The notes under the pieces are model-generated. The model had not been told where the DNA came from, searched no databases, and saw only the letters and a list, made by a program, of their open reading frames with translations. Below are positions 43,966 to 54,000 of a stretch of DNA of 64,000 nt, one piece after another. Source of the DNA: Rhodobacter sp. 24-YEA-8 (GTDB lineage: Bacteria; Pseudomonadota; Alphaproteobacteria; Rhodobacterales; Rhodobacteraceae); assembly GCF_900105075.1 (NCBI RefSeq), contig NZ_FNSK01000006.1, positions 156,086 to 220,085 on the forward strand. The letters run 5' to 3'. Every line of letters starts with the position of its first letter. Position 1 is the stretch's first letter. The position numbers and the translations under genes were made by a program.

Positions 43966-44002
43966 CGGCGGATTATTTCATAAAATATGCAATAATCCGC
44001 CG
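43966..44002. repeat. Perfect 11-bp inverted repeat
   Basis: CGGCGGATTAT, a 15-bp AT-rich spacer, then ATAATCCGCCG. It could form a strong stem-loop. No gene ends next to it and no T-run follows on either strand, so terminator, IS end or protein-binding site all remain possible. Confidence 0.7.
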
Positions 44003-44430
44003 CTATCTGTTGTTTGTAAATATATCCAATAAGGTTTCATTATCGGACTTATGTACATTTCCCATGAAACCCTGAAGAACAACGGCATAGCAAAGCCCCG
44101 ACCGGAGCTGTTCCAGCGGATTTGCGCTTTCAGGCTAACCGGCTGCCCCAGAACCGCCGGGACGCCAGGGCCTTCTCCCGGCTTTGGATGTGGCTGCGCG
44201 TGATCCGGACAATCCACTCCGGTAACGTTATTGCGCCGGATCATTGTAGGATTCGCATTCCACCTCAGGCCGCGACAAGAATCGTCCGGGGGTTTTCCGG
44301 AACACGCCCTGGGTGGAAAACGGCCTGCCTTGCGTTACCGGGCCTGCGGGGCTCACTCAGGGAGCGAGAGGTCAGAACAGAGCCCCTTCCCCCCATCCTG
44401 TGCATAACTAAATATTTTAAAAACAATGCA

Positions 44431-44448
44431 TTGAGTAAATTTACTCAA
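44431..44448. promoter_or_regulatory. Perfect 18-bp palindrome upstream of repA, candidate parS or Rep operator
   Basis: TTGAGTAAATTTACTCAA reads the same on both strands. It lies about 210-225 bp before the repA start in an AT-rich patch. repABC plasmids carry palindromic centromere sites bound by RepB and an operator bound by RepA near this position; this is the only long perfect palindrome found in the module. Confidence 0.6.
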
Positions 44449-44656
44449 CAGTCCCCTGAGGAAGAAAGCAAAATCTGGTAGGATTGGTCACGATCAACGC
44501 AAAATGCCCATGAACGATTTTTCTTGAGAACTGAGGACCGCGCAGGCATACGTGTAACGACAAAAGTAAGAAATGATCGCAAACTGCGTTTCTGAGGCAG
44601 GATAAAGCACCGGCTTCACCGAGTAACGCAAACCTGCGACAGATCACGAGCGGACC

Positions 44657-45862
44657 ATGACCCTACCTGTTCTTCACGACAAACTGAAGGCAGATGCCCA
44701 CCGCCTTTCCGAGGCCCTGGAGCGTATGTCGAAGCTGTTCCTGGCGCCAAAAGAGGAAAAAGCCCTCCGCAGCTTTACCTCTTCAGAGGTCGCAGAGCTT
44801 TTGCGGGTCAGCGATGGCTATCTGCGCAAGGCCCATTTCGACGGCAAGATCCCCGAGGTCGAGCAGGGTCTGAGCGGGAAGCGCCAGTATACGGCCGCCT
44901 CGATCATCGATATCCGCCGCATTCTGGCCCAGACCGCCAAAGACCCGTTTCAGTTCCTGCCCGGTCGCCGCCAGGGCGACAAGCTGCAGATCTGGTCCAC
45001 CGTGAACTTCAAGGGCGGGTCATCGAAAACCACGACGACCGTCACCCTTGCCATGCGGCTTGCGCTCCGCGGCTATCGGGTGCTGGTGGTGGATGCCGAT
45101 CCACAGGCCTCGCTGACGACATTCTTCGGCTATCAGCCAGAAATCGACTTCCGCCAGGGCGGCACGCTTTATGATGCGATCCGCTACAATGATGGCGATA
45201 TAACGCGTGCGTCGATCACCACTGTCTTGCGAAGCACCTATTTCCCGGGGCTGGATCTGGTTCCGGCCGGGATCCTGCTCTCCGAGTTCGAAACCGAGAC
45301 GCCAACGGCGCTCAGCCGGGGCGAACAGCCTGTCTTCTTCAACCGTATCCGGGATGCTCTGCGGCAGGTCGAAGATGATTACGACATCGTTCTGATCGAC
45401 TGCCCGCCGCAGCTCGGATACCTGACAATGTCAGCGGTTTGCGCCTCCACCTCTCTCCTGATGACGATCACCCCCGAGCGGGTGGACCTGGCTTCGGCCA
45501 GCCAGTTCCTCATGATGGCCTCCGGTGTCATGGAGGTGCTGCACACCAACGGCGCCGCCGGCGCCTTTGACAATTTCGCCTATCTGCTTACCCGGTTCGA
45601 CACTTCGATCAGCACCCAACAGGATCTTGCAGAGTGGATACGCGAACTCCTCGGGACAAGCGTGATACCGACCCCCTTCGTAAAGTCATCGGCCGTCAGC
45701 GAGGCGGGATTGTCGCAGCGCACTATCTTTGAGGTCGATCTGTCTTCGGTCAAAAACCGTAAGACCTTCGAACGGGCGCTGGATTCTGCGACCGGGTTTT
45801 CCAACGATATCGAGAAACTCATTCAGGCGGCCTGGGGCCGGGAGGTGTCCGATGCGAAATAA
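44657..45862 (+). CDS. repA: RepA, ParA-family partition ATPase of the repABC module
   Basis: Partition ATPase of 401 residues, normal for RepA. An N-terminal helix-turn-helix region (SFTSSEVAELLRVSDGYLRK) precedes the deviant Walker A KGGSSKTTT (about residue 120), Walker A' VVDADPQASLT, and Walker B IVLIDCPPQLGYLTM. It segregates the plasmid with RepB and represses its own operon. ATG 44657 follows a purine-rich stretch GAGCGGACC. repB starts inside its last codons (11-bp overlap), which ties their expression together. Confidence 0.96.
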   Translation: MTLPVLHDKLKADAHRLSEALERMSKLFLAPKEEKALRSFTSSEVAELLRVSDGYLRKAHFDGKIPEVEQGLSGKRQYTAASIIDIRRILAQTAKDPFQFLPGRRQGDKLQIWSTVNFKGGSSKTTTTVTLAMRLALRGYRVLVVDADPQASLTTFFGYQPEIDFRQGGTLYDAIRYNDGDITRASITTVLRSTYFPGLDLVPAGILLSEFETETPTALSRGEQPVFFNRIRDALRQVEDDYDIVLIDCPPQLGYLTMSAVCASTSLLMTITPERVDLASASQFLMMASGVMEVLHTNGAAGAFDNFAYLLTRFDTSISTQQDLAEWIRELLGTSVIPTPFVKSSAVSEAGLSQRTIFEVDLSSVKNRKTFERALDSATGFSNDIEKLIQAAWGREVSDAK

Positions 45863-46838
45863 CATCCTGGCTCAAAGCCTCCGGAAAAGTCTTGAAGGCA
45901 GCGATAAGACAGCAGAGGTCGCAGCGCCCTCCCCTGCCCCCAATGCGGACGGCCCGAAATCCCTGAAATCGATGGCAGATGTGCTGTCGAGTGTTTCCGC
46001 GCAGGCCCCCCAGGATGTCGATCCCGCAGAGATCGCCAATTCCGAAATCGCAGACCGGTTCGACGTACAGGACGGGCTGAGCGATCTGGTCGAGTCAATT
46101 CGCTCCTCAGGCCAGCAACTTCCGGTCATGCTGCGCCATCGCCGGGGCGCGGGACCCAGATACGAAGTGGTCTATGGCCGGCGCAGGATTGCCGCCTGCC
46201 GTGCCCTAGGCATCAGGGTCACCGCCTATATCAGAGAGATGAGCCTCGATGAGGCCCTCATGTCCCAGGCGCTTGAAAACTCCGCAAGGCTCGAACGAAG
46301 CTTCATTGAACAGGCTGTTTTCGCCGCCAAGCTGGAGGAGGCAGGGTTCACCGCCGAGCGCATCTGCCAGGCGCTTGCCATCGATTCCAGCACCCTCAGC
46401 CGGTTGCGGACCGTCGTGCGCGACATCCCTGATCAGCTCATTCAGCGCATCGGAGCGGCCCAGGGCATCGGGCGCCGTCCCTGGATGGAGCTACGCGACC
46501 TGATCAAGGGCGCCAGCGACAAGGTCGTCAAAAAAGCGGTCAGCATCGTCCCGGAAAGCGGATCAGCGGCAGAACGGCTGGAAGCGGTCATCAGCGCCCT
46601 GTCTTCGGGCACAATCAATGACGAGCCCAAAGCCCAGCGGCCCCGCCCGGTGTCACAGCGGACCGTCATTGCGGGTTCTGTCAGCTGCCATCTTGCGACC
46701 GGAAATCTGGTTCTGCGCGCAGATCGAAAGCAGGATCGCGCCTTCCTCCGCTATGTAGAGGAGCAACTGGCCCAGCTTTATTCTGATTGGTCCAGCGCGC
46801 AGGCGGAAACAACTAACCCATTGATTTATAAAGATTGA
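45852..46838 (+). CDS. repB: RepB, ParB-family centromere-binding protein
   Basis: Protein of 328 residues; start at 45852 (MRNNILAQSLRKSLEG) after GGAGG at 45841, inside the end of repA. ParB/Srx-like domain: DLVESIRSSGQQLPVMLRHR, YEVVYGRRRIAACRALG and the arginine patch, then LMSQALENSARLERSFIEQA and the KorB-like HTH GFTAERICQALAIDSSTLSR. A C-terminal dimerisation part ends at 46838. It binds parS sites for plasmid partition. Confidence 0.95.
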   Translation: MRNNILAQSLRKSLEGSDKTAEVAAPSPAPNADGPKSLKSMADVLSSVSAQAPQDVDPAEIANSEIADRFDVQDGLSDLVESIRSSGQQLPVMLRHRRGAGPRYEVVYGRRRIAACRALGIRVTAYIREMSLDEALMSQALENSARLERSFIEQAVFAAKLEEAGFTAERICQALAIDSSTLSRLRTVVRDIPDQLIQRIGAAQGIGRRPWMELRDLIKGASDKVVKKAVSIVPESGSAAERLEAVISALSSGTINDEPKAQRPRPVSQRTVIAGSVSCHLATGNLVLRADRKQDRAFLRYVEEQLAQLYSDWSSAQAETTNPLIYKD

Positions 46839-46901
46839 CCATGGTCAATCGGTGAAATCACCCCCTCAGGCAAACCACGAGAAAAGGAGCAGACTTCAGG
46901 C

Positions 46902-46990
46902 AAAAAGAAACCCCCCGAAAGCGGTGAGCTAACGAAGGGTCCCTGTAACTTCAGCACTTACTAGGTACCCCCAAAATCGAATCAGCGCAA
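46902..46990 (-). ncRNA. Predicted repABC antisense RNA (ctRNA/incA) between repB and repC
   Basis: On the minus strand TTGCGC (46985-46990) and TACCTA (46962-46967) are separated by 17 bp, a good -35/-10 pair. Transcription from about 46955 would run through a structured stretch and end in TTTCTTTTTG near 46902, about 50 nt. repABC plasmids encode such a counter-transcribed RNA here to limit RepC synthesis and set incompatibility. The promoter and U-run are seen; the transcript itself is inferred. Confidence 0.6.
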
Positions 46991-47004
46991 CACCGATTTC
47001 GGTG
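46991..47004 (+). promoter_or_regulatory. Stem-loop in the repC leader
   Basis: CACCGA-TT-TCGGTG, 30 bp before the repC start. In repABC plasmids a leader hairpin of this kind sequesters repC translation signals when the antisense RNA is bound. Confidence 0.5.
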
Positions 47005-47033
47005 AACGGACCTTATTTGCCGTCTGAAATCGC

Positions 47034-48245
47034 ATGAAGCACATCACATCCACGGCCCTTGCGGCCGGGGCACAGGAAACTTGTGCCAAATCCGCGGAGC
47101 ATTCGCTTCCCGGGATGGGAACGATCACCCTGCAGCCGGCGTTCCGCCCGATCTCGCGGCGTGAGATCATGGCCGCGGTCAATACCTGCGGCCGCGATCT
47201 CGGCATTCGGCAAGGCGCAGTTGTTGTCCTGGACGCTCTGCTGAGCTGCCTGCCCTGCCAGGGCGCGGATGGGCGCGAGACTCTCGTGTCCCCTGCCACC
47301 CTCCTCACCATCTATGCCAGCAACGACACCCTGTGCTTTCGCGCCAGGGGGCTTACCGACCGTCAGCTGCGCCGGCATCTCGAAACACTGGAAACCGCCG
47401 GCCTGATCCGCCGCCGCGACAGCGCCAATGGCAAACGCTTCCCCGTGATGCAGCAGGGCAAACCGATCGGTGCCTTTGGGCTCGACCTCTCCCCCCTCTT
47501 CGCGCAATCCGACACATTGCTCGCGCTTGCCCGGCGGCGCCGCGAAGAAGCGGATGAGCTGCGCGGGCTGCGGGCGCAGATCCTCAGGCTCCGTGCGGCC
47601 TGCGCCGAACTGCATCTGGATGAGACGCTCACCGCCTTCCTCGACGGATTGCGCAACCTGGTGCGCCGCACAACGCTTACCCTTTGTGAGGCCCGCGCAG
47701 CGCTCGCCCGGCTGACCACGGTCTTTTCATCTGATAGCCCGCCTCAGTCAGCACAGGATCCTCAGGCAGGTCGGGATGAGACCCGCCTGCCCCCGGATGC
47801 CGGTCGCACGCACCCTGCCTGCCCCTCGGAAAATGCTGTCGACCACGACGGAGCTATGGCTGTAGAGGAGGCCCCTGCCCCTACCACACAAGACGCCCGC
47901 TTCGCCGCGCTGACCAATCAAACGCCCGCCTCTGACGGACAGATTGTCCGCCACATAGAGCATGAGTCAGATACAAAAAAAAGAAAACGGGAACCTGGAC
48001 AGCTTGCCAGCTGGACAGCCTTGACCGAGGTCAGCACCTTTTACCCCGAACCAGCCACGTCCAGAGACGCCACCCGCATCGCCTTTGAATTCGGAAAGAT
48101 TCTGAGAATAAGTCAGGACATTCTGGCAAGTGCTGCGAACCGGCTCGGGCTATGGGGGCTTCTGAAGCTCGAAGACCGCATGGCAAAACAGATCGGATCC
48201 ATCCTCAACCCTGATGCCTATGTCAGGTCCGTCCTGCAGGCCTGA
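47034..48245 (+). CDS. repC: RepC, replication initiator of the repABC module
   Basis: Initiator of 403 residues. The start MKHITSTALAAGAQ matches the short RepC N-terminal pattern. The conserved winged-helix region is LDALLSCLPCQG, CFRARGLTDRQLRRHLETLE and AGLIRRRDSANGKRF; the variable middle (about residues 225-310, Pro/Asp-rich) is followed by the C-terminal block ILRISQDILASAANRLGLWG. The origin of replication usually lies within the gene itself in this family. The 195-bp gap from repB holds the antisense RNA. Its presence shows the window is an extrachromosomal replicon. Confidence 0.95.
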   Translation: MKHITSTALAAGAQETCAKSAEHSLPGMGTITLQPAFRPISRREIMAAVNTCGRDLGIRQGAVVVLDALLSCLPCQGADGRETLVSPATLLTIYASNDTLCFRARGLTDRQLRRHLETLETAGLIRRRDSANGKRFPVMQQGKPIGAFGLDLSPLFAQSDTLLALARRRREEADELRGLRAQILRLRAACAELHLDETLTAFLDGLRNLVRRTTLTLCEARAALARLTTVFSSDSPPQSAQDPQAGRDETRLPPDAGRTHPACPSENAVDHDGAMAVEEAPAPTTQDARFAALTNQTPASDGQIVRHIEHESDTKKRKREPGQLASWTALTEVSTFYPEPATSRDATRIAFEFGKILRISQDILASAANRLGLWGLLKLEDRMAKQIGSILNPDAYVRSVLQA

Positions 48246-48309
48246 ACCCCGCACCCGGATCAGATCGGACAGATAGACCACCCGAAAGGAATCAGATAGG
48301 TTCTTTGAT

Positions 48310-48327
48310 TGTTCTCATGCGGGAACA
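48310..48327 (+). promoter_or_regulatory. TGTTC-N8-GAACA palindrome before the mutagenesis cassette, possible LexA-type site
   Basis: Lies 16 bp before the SRAP start codon. SRAP and imu genes are commonly SOS-controlled. The usual alphaproteobacterial LexA box is a direct repeat (GTTC-N7-GTTC), so this inverted form is atypical and the assignment is tentative. Confidence 0.35.
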
Positions 48328-48342
48328 TTGCGAGGTGAAATC

Positions 48343-49023
48343 ATGTGCAACCTTTACGCCCAGACCAAAAGCCAGGACGCGATGCGCCAGGTCTTTCGTC
48401 ACGTGCTGGACGAAGACGAGGAGCTTATCGATACCACGGGCAATCTCGCGCAAGCTCCCGGTCTATTTCCCGACTATCCGGCACCGATCATTCGCCACGG
48501 TAATGGCCGCAACTGGACCCTGACCACGGCCCGATGGGGCATGCCGACCCCATCAGTCTATCTGACCGGCAAGCGCACGGATCCGGGCGTCACGAATATC
48601 CGCAATATCGGATCGCCCCATTGGCGCCGCTGGCTCGGAGCAGAACATCGCTGCCTCGTTCCCTTCACCAGCTTCTCCGAACCTGATGGCCGACCGGGAG
48701 CACCTCGCAACAGCCCGGTCTGGTTTGCCCTCGGCCAGGACCGGCCGCTCGCTTTCTTCGCCGGCATCCGTACCGAATGGACTTCGGTCAGGAAACTGAA
48801 AGAGGGCGAAGTGACCGCGGACCTTTTCGGTTTCCTGACCTGCGAGCCCAATGCCGAGGTTCGGCCCGTGCATCCCAAAGCCATGCCGGTAATCCTGACG
48901 CGCCCCGAGGACTGGCGCCGCTGGCTGACCGCGGACACGAATACGGCGCTGAAACTGCAGCGCCCGCTCCCCGACGGACAGCTTCAGATCGTGGCGGAGG
49001 GGCACCATGCAGACCCTGCGTAA
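48343..49023 (+). CDS. SOS response-associated peptidase (SRAP, YedK/HMCES family)
   Basis: Protein of 226 residues starting at 48343 as MCNLYAQTKS; the catalytic Cys2 next to the start decides this over the ATG at 48328. Further family residues are in TTARWGMPTP, NIRNIGSPHWRRWLGAEHRC-LVPFTSFSEP (Asn, Arg and Glu of the active site) and VHPKAMPVILT (His). SRAP proteins form a thiazolidine crosslink with abasic sites in single-stranded DNA and so protect damaged templates. It is the first gene of the cassette and overlaps imuA by 17 bp. Confidence 0.92.
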   Translation: MCNLYAQTKSQDAMRQVFRHVLDEDEELIDTTGNLAQAPGLFPDYPAPIIRHGNGRNWTLTTARWGMPTPSVYLTGKRTDPGVTNIRNIGSPHWRRWLGAEHRCLVPFTSFSEPDGRPGAPRNSPVWFALGQDRPLAFFAGIRTEWTSVRKLKEGEVTADLFGFLTCEPNAEVRPVHPKAMPVILTRPEDWRRWLTADTNTALKLQRPLPDGQLQIVAEGHHADPA

Positions 49024-49609
49024 CCGGCTTACATATGAGAGCCATGCGGACCCGCTGCACCTTCTGAACAGCCGCGTTCATGAAGTCGAAGGGCGCGGCC
49101 GGATCGGCTTCGCTCTCTTTCAGGCCGCCCGGCTGGCGGGGCCAGTCTTCTGGATCATGCTTGCGCATGACCGGGACAGGCTGTTGCCGGGATCCCTGCC
49201 GGAAGGCGTTGCCGGGCGGCTGCATTTCATCGAGGCCCCGGGTGAGACGGATCTGCTCTGGGCCGTTGAAGAGGCTTTGCGGGCGCGGCCGGTGTCTCTG
49301 GTCATCGCGGCGCCGGAAAAGCCCATCACGCTGACCGCGGGCAGGCGGCTCCAGCTTGCCGCCGAGGCCGGGCACACCACGGGCCTCATGCTGATCCAGG
49401 AAGGCAAAGGCAGCAATGCCGCCGAGACGCGCTGGAAATGTGATCCGCTGCCTTCACCTCTGGACTCGACTCGCCATCGCTGGATCCTTAATAAGAACAA
49501 AAAGGGAACAACCGTATTCTGTGATGTGAGCTGGAATGGCGCGACGGCTGCTGTCCATCTGGTTCCCCAGGCTCGCGAGCGATGTCAGCCTGAGGATCCG
49601 CCCGCTTGA
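49007..49609 (+). CDS. imuA: ImuA-like component of the translesion mutasome
   Basis: RecA/SulA-like protein of 200 residues: GRGRIGFALFQAARLAGPVF, WIMLAHDRDRLLPGSLP, LLWAVEEALRARPVSLVIAA and RRLQLAAEAGHTTGLMLIQE. It lacks a Walker A motif, as do ImuA proteins. It overlaps SRAP upstream and ImuB downstream (74 bp), which indicates co-translation. ImuA works with ImuB and DnaE2 in damage-induced mutagenesis. Confidence 0.88.
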   Translation: MQTLRNRLTYESHADPLHLLNSRVHEVEGRGRIGFALFQAARLAGPVFWIMLAHDRDRLLPGSLPEGVAGRLHFIEAPGETDLLWAVEEALRARPVSLVIAAPEKPITLTAGRRLQLAAEAGHTTGLMLIQEGKGSNAAETRWKCDPLPSPLDSTRHRWILNKNKKGTTVFCDVSWNGATAAVHLVPQARERCQPEDPPA

Positions 49610-51011
49610 CGGGCCTTTTGCGTTGACGCTCAGGGCGTCGAACGCGGAACATCTGCATTGTCTGAACAAGGCCGCCACGGCGGCAGGCCTCCATCCCGGC
49701 ATGCCGCTCGCCGATGCGCGCGCGGTTTGCCCTGCGCTTTCCACCCGTCCGGCCGATCCGATCCGCGAGGGCAGGGCGCTTGAGGGCCTGCGACGGTGGG
49801 CGAGCCGTTACGGACCACATGCAGCGAAAGACGGAACGGATGGCCTGGTCGTCGATGTCTCGGGCGTGCCGCATCTTTTTGGCGGCGAGGCAGAGCTGCT
49901 TGCCGATCTCGAGGCGCGGTGTGAGCGGACAGGCGTTTGTGCAAAGAGCGCCATAGCGGAAACCCGTGGCGGAGCCTGGGCCCTTGCCCGCCATGGCGGC
50001 GGTGTGATCCCGGAAGGCGGGCTCCTGGCCCGGCTCGGGCCGATGCCGGTCAGCGCGCTTCGGATCGAACCTGCAGTTGCCGAAGCTCTGATCCGCCTTG
50101 GGCTGCACAGGATCGCTGATCTGACCACCGTTCCCCGGCCGCCCTTGGCGCGGCGGTTCGGCGCGGATCTTCTGCGCCGCCTTGATCAGGCACTCGGGGC
50201 ACAGTCTGAGCCGGTGGCGGCCGGGGCGGAGGCCCCGCATTTCGGGGTGCGGATGACCCTGCCCGATCCGATCGGGCTGACGGCGGATGTCATGGGCGTG
50301 CTCGACCGGCTGCTCATCCGGCTTTGCGACAAGCTGGCATTGGCCCGGATGGGCGCGCGCGCGGTCCGGCTGGAGCTGCAGCGCGTGGACCGCTCGGCGG
50401 CGGTGGTCGATGTGGGGCTTGCCCGCGCAATGCGCGACCCGGCCCGGATCTCGGCTTTGTTCCTCAAAGGGGTCGATGAGGTCGATTCCGGTTTCGGGAT
50501 CGACGGGTTGCGTCTCACCGCCACAATGACCGAGCCGCTGGCCCCCGAGCAGATCGGCAATACAGAAGCGCGGGCCGGGGATGAGCTCTCAGATCTGATC
50601 TCCCGGATCGGCAACCGGCTCGGGTTTGATGCCGTGCAGCGCTTCCTGCCCGCCAGCAGCCGCATTCCCGAGCGGAGTTTCGTGACCGTTCCGGCCGCCT
50701 CTGCGCCGCCGGTGCCGTTCCCGCAGGGGCGGCGCCCCCGCCGGCCCGTCACCCTCTTTCCGGCAGAACTCCTGACCCAGGTCTCGGGCAACCCGCCCGC
50801 GCGGTTCAGCTGGCGCAGGATGGGTTTCACCACATTGCGGGCCCATGGCCCGGAGCGGATCACGCCGGAATGGTGGTGCGACGACCCCGCCTGGCGTTCC
50901 GGCGTGCGGGATTACTGGCGGGTAGAAACCAGTGAGGGGCCACGGCTCTGGCTCTTCCGCACGCCGCAATCGGGATCACCGGACTGGTATGCCCAGGGAG
51001 TTTTCCTGTGA
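49536..51011 (+). CDS. imuB: ImuB, catalytically inactive Y-family polymerase-like protein
   Basis: Protein of 491 residues. It begins MARRLLSIWFPRLASD, where active Y-family polymerases have a catalytic Asp, and keeps the fold through PGMPLADARAVCPALSTRPA and GLVVDVSGVPHLFGGEAELL. The HhH-like region is LIRLGLHRIADLTTVPRPPL, with a long C-terminal tail. ImuB acts as an adaptor between DnaE2 and the sliding clamp. It starts inside imuA and its stop overlaps the GTG of dnaE2. Confidence 0.92.
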   Translation: MARRLLSIWFPRLASDVSLRIRPLDGPFALTLRASNAEHLHCLNKAATAAGLHPGMPLADARAVCPALSTRPADPIREGRALEGLRRWASRYGPHAAKDGTDGLVVDVSGVPHLFGGEAELLADLEARCERTGVCAKSAIAETRGGAWALARHGGGVIPEGGLLARLGPMPVSALRIEPAVAEALIRLGLHRIADLTTVPRPPLARRFGADLLRRLDQALGAQSEPVAAGAEAPHFGVRMTLPDPIGLTADVMGVLDRLLIRLCDKLALARMGARAVRLELQRVDRSAAVVDVGLARAMRDPARISALFLKGVDEVDSGFGIDGLRLTATMTEPLAPEQIGNTEARAGDELSDLISRIGNRLGFDAVQRFLPASSRIPERSFVTVPAASAPPVPFPQGRRPRRPVTLFPAELLTQVSGNPPARFSWRRMGFTTLRAHGPERITPEWWCDDPAWRSGVRDYWRVETSEGPRLWLFRTPQSGSPDWYAQGVFL

Positions 51012-54000
51012 CCGCTTATGCCGAACTTTGCGTGACCTCGAATTTCACCTTCCTGCGCGGGGCGTCTCACCCCGAGGAACTGGTGAAACGCGCGGCCGAT
51101 CTTGGCCTCACGGCCATCGCCATCACCGACCGCAACTCGGTCGCGGGGGTGGTCCGGGCTTTTTCTGCTCTGAAGGAACTCGCGCGGGTTGCGCAGGAGG
51201 CGGGCCAAAGCCAGGCAGGGCAGGAGGCTTCTCTGCCCCGCCTGATCCCCGGAGCACGCCTCGTGCTGACCGACAGTCCTGTGGAATGGCTCGCGCTGCC
51301 AACCGATCTGGCCGCCTGGTCGCGGCTCACACGGCTGTTATCGCTCGGGAAAAGGCGCGCTGAAAAGGGCAGCTGCCATATTGGCCTGGCCGATCTCGAG
51401 GAATGGGGCAGGGGGATGATCCTGATTGCCCTGCCGCCCGATCCGCTGGAAGAGAGCGGCTTCGAGCGGGATCTGCTCCGGGTTTCCGCCCGCTTTTCCG
51501 GTCAGTGCTTCCTTGGTGCGGCCCCCGTCTATGACGGGCAGGATCAGGAAAGGCTTGATTGTCTGGCCGGGATTTCGCAGGCGACCGGCCTGCCCAAAGT
51601 CGCGGTCGGCGATGTGCTGATGCACCGATCAAGCCGGCGCCCTGTCGCTGATGTGCTGACCTGTATCCGCGAGGGCTGCACCATCGACAATATCGGTGAC
51701 CGGCGCCTTGCCAATGGAGAACATCGCCTGAAATCCGGCGAGGAACTGTCCCGTATCTTCCAGCGCTATCCGGCGGCGCTGCGCCGCACGGTCGAAATTG
51801 CCGACCGCTGTACCTTCCGCATGGACCAGCTGCGCTACCGCTATCCTGATGAGACAAAAAACGGCGAGCCCGCCCAGGCCCGTCTTGAGCGGCTGACCCG
51901 CGAGGGGCTGGCCTGGCGCTATCCGGACGGCGCGCCCGAAAAAGTCATGTCCGGCATCGAAAAGGAGCTGCGCCTGATCGCCGAGGTGGAATATGCGCCC
52001 TATTTCCTGACGGTCTATGATATCGTCAGCTTTGCGCGTTCGAAGGGGATCCTTTGCCAGGGCCGGGGGTCTGCCGCCAATTCCGTGATCTGCTACCTGC
52101 TCGGCATCACCGAAGTGCCTCCCGAGAGCATCACCCTGATTTTTGAACGCTTCATTTCGAAAGAACGCGGCGAGCCGCCGGATATCGATGTCGATTTCGA
52201 ACATGAGCGCCGCGAAGAGGTGATTCAGTGGATCTATAAGCGCTACACCCGCGAATGCGCCGGGCTGACCGCTGTGGTGATCCATTTCCGGGCCCGTGCC
52301 GCGATCCGTGAGGTCGGCAAGGTCATGGGGCTGAGCCAGGACGTGATCGCCCGGCTTTCCGGCCAGATCTGGGGCTGGTCGTCAGAAGCCCCCGGCGAGG
52401 ACCGGCTGCGCGACGCGGGCCTCAGCCCCGAGGACAACCGCGTGGCTCTTGCGGTGAAGCTGATCGCCGAGATCATCGGCTTCCCCCGGCATCTCTCGCA
52501 GCATGTCGGGGGCTTCGTCATCACACAAGGAAGACTGGACGAACTCTGCCCGATCGAGAATGCCGCGATGGAAAACCGCACCGTCATCGAATGGGACAAG
52601 GATGATATCGACGCGCTCGGGCTGTTAAAGGTCGATGTGCTGGCGCTCGGGATGCTGACCGCTATCCGCAAGGCCTTCGGCCTGATCAGTCATCACCGGC
52701 AAGAGCAGCTGACGCTCGCGAATATCCCACCCGATGATCCTTCGGTCTATGACATGCTCTGCCGCGCGGATGCGATCGGGGTGTTCCAGGTCGAAAGCCG
52801 GGCGCAGCTGAATTTCCTCCCCCGGATGAAGCCGCAGAAATTCTATGACCTCGTCTGCGAGGTGGCCATCGTCCGGCCAGGCCCGATTCAGGGCGGCATG
52901 GTCCATCCCTTCATCAACCGCCGCCAGGGCCGTGAGAAGGTTGAAGATCTTTGCCCGGCCATGATGGAGGTGCTGGGCCGCACATATGGCGTGCCACTGT
53001 TTCAGGAACAGGCGATGCAGATTGCCGTTGTGGCGGCGGGTTTCACCCCGGCCGAGGCCGACAGGCTGCGCCGCTCGCTTGCCACCTTCAGACGAATGGG
53101 CACCATCGGCGGCTTCCGCGACCGTTTTATCAACGGCATGGTCGGGCGTGATTATGGCGCGGATTTCGCGGCCCGCTGCTTTGCCCAGATCGAGGGCTTC
53201 GGTTCTTACGGCTTCCCCGAAAGCCATGCGGCCAGCTTTGCGCGGCTGGTCTATATTTCGGCCTGGCTCAAGCGCCACCATCAGGCGATCTTCACCTGCG
53301 CGCTGCTGAATGCCCAGCCGATGGGATTCTACGCACCGGCCCAGCTGGTGCGCGATGCGCGCGACCACGGTGTCGAGGTGCGCCCCGTTTCGGTGAACGA
53401 GTCCATCTGGGAGTGCACCATCGAGCCCCGGGCCGATGGGTCGCACGCATTGCGGCTTGGATTTTGTCAGGTGAAGGGGATGCGCGAAGAGGATGCGGAA
53501 TGGATCAAGGCCGCGCGTGGCAATGGCTATCCCGATGTCGAAAGCGTCTGGCGGCGTGCGGGGCTCAGGCCCGACGTGCTGGACCGGCTGGCAGAGGCCG
53601 ATGGTTTCGCAGGACTTGGTCTCTCGCGGCGCGATGCCCTCTGGCAGACGAAAGCGCTGAAGGCGCCAAAGCCGCTGCCGCTGTTCGGCCCCGATGGGGA
53701 AGGCGGGCAGGAGCCGGTGGCGCATCTGCCCCGGATGACGCTCGGCCAGGAGGTGATCGAGGATTACCTGTCCCTGCGCCTCAGCCTGCGGGCGCATCCT
53801 CTGGAACTCCTGCGACCCAATCTGCCCGAAAGCCTGCCGGCGGCTTCGCTCCTGCACGCGACAGGCCGCATCCGGCTCACAGGGCTGGTCATCACCCGCC
53901 AGCGCCCGGGCACCGCCTCGGGCGTGGTCTTTCTTACCCTTGAGGACGAGACCGGCACTGCGAATGTCGTGGTCTGGAAGAAGATCTATGACACCTTCCG

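Larger units (their letters stand above)
43561..44656. other. Gene-free region upstream of repA
   Basis: About 1.1 kb without a credible gene. Open frames at 43559-43795 (plus), 43978-44244 (minus) and 44122-44481 (plus) have no family features and poor codon character. GC drops locally (43845-43885, 43975-44060, 44405-44450). It holds an 11-bp inverted repeat and an 18-bp perfect palindrome. This is the expected position for repABC promoter and centromere-like sequences. Confidence 0.6.

Noticed and set aside
43978..44244. Minus-strand frame of 88 codons in the repA upstream region
   Set aside because: No family features and it runs through the AT-rich inverted repeat; not supported.
44122..44481. 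Plus-strand frame of 119 codons in the repA upstream region
   Set aside because: Composition unlike a protein and it covers the 18-bp palindrome; no ribosome-binding site.
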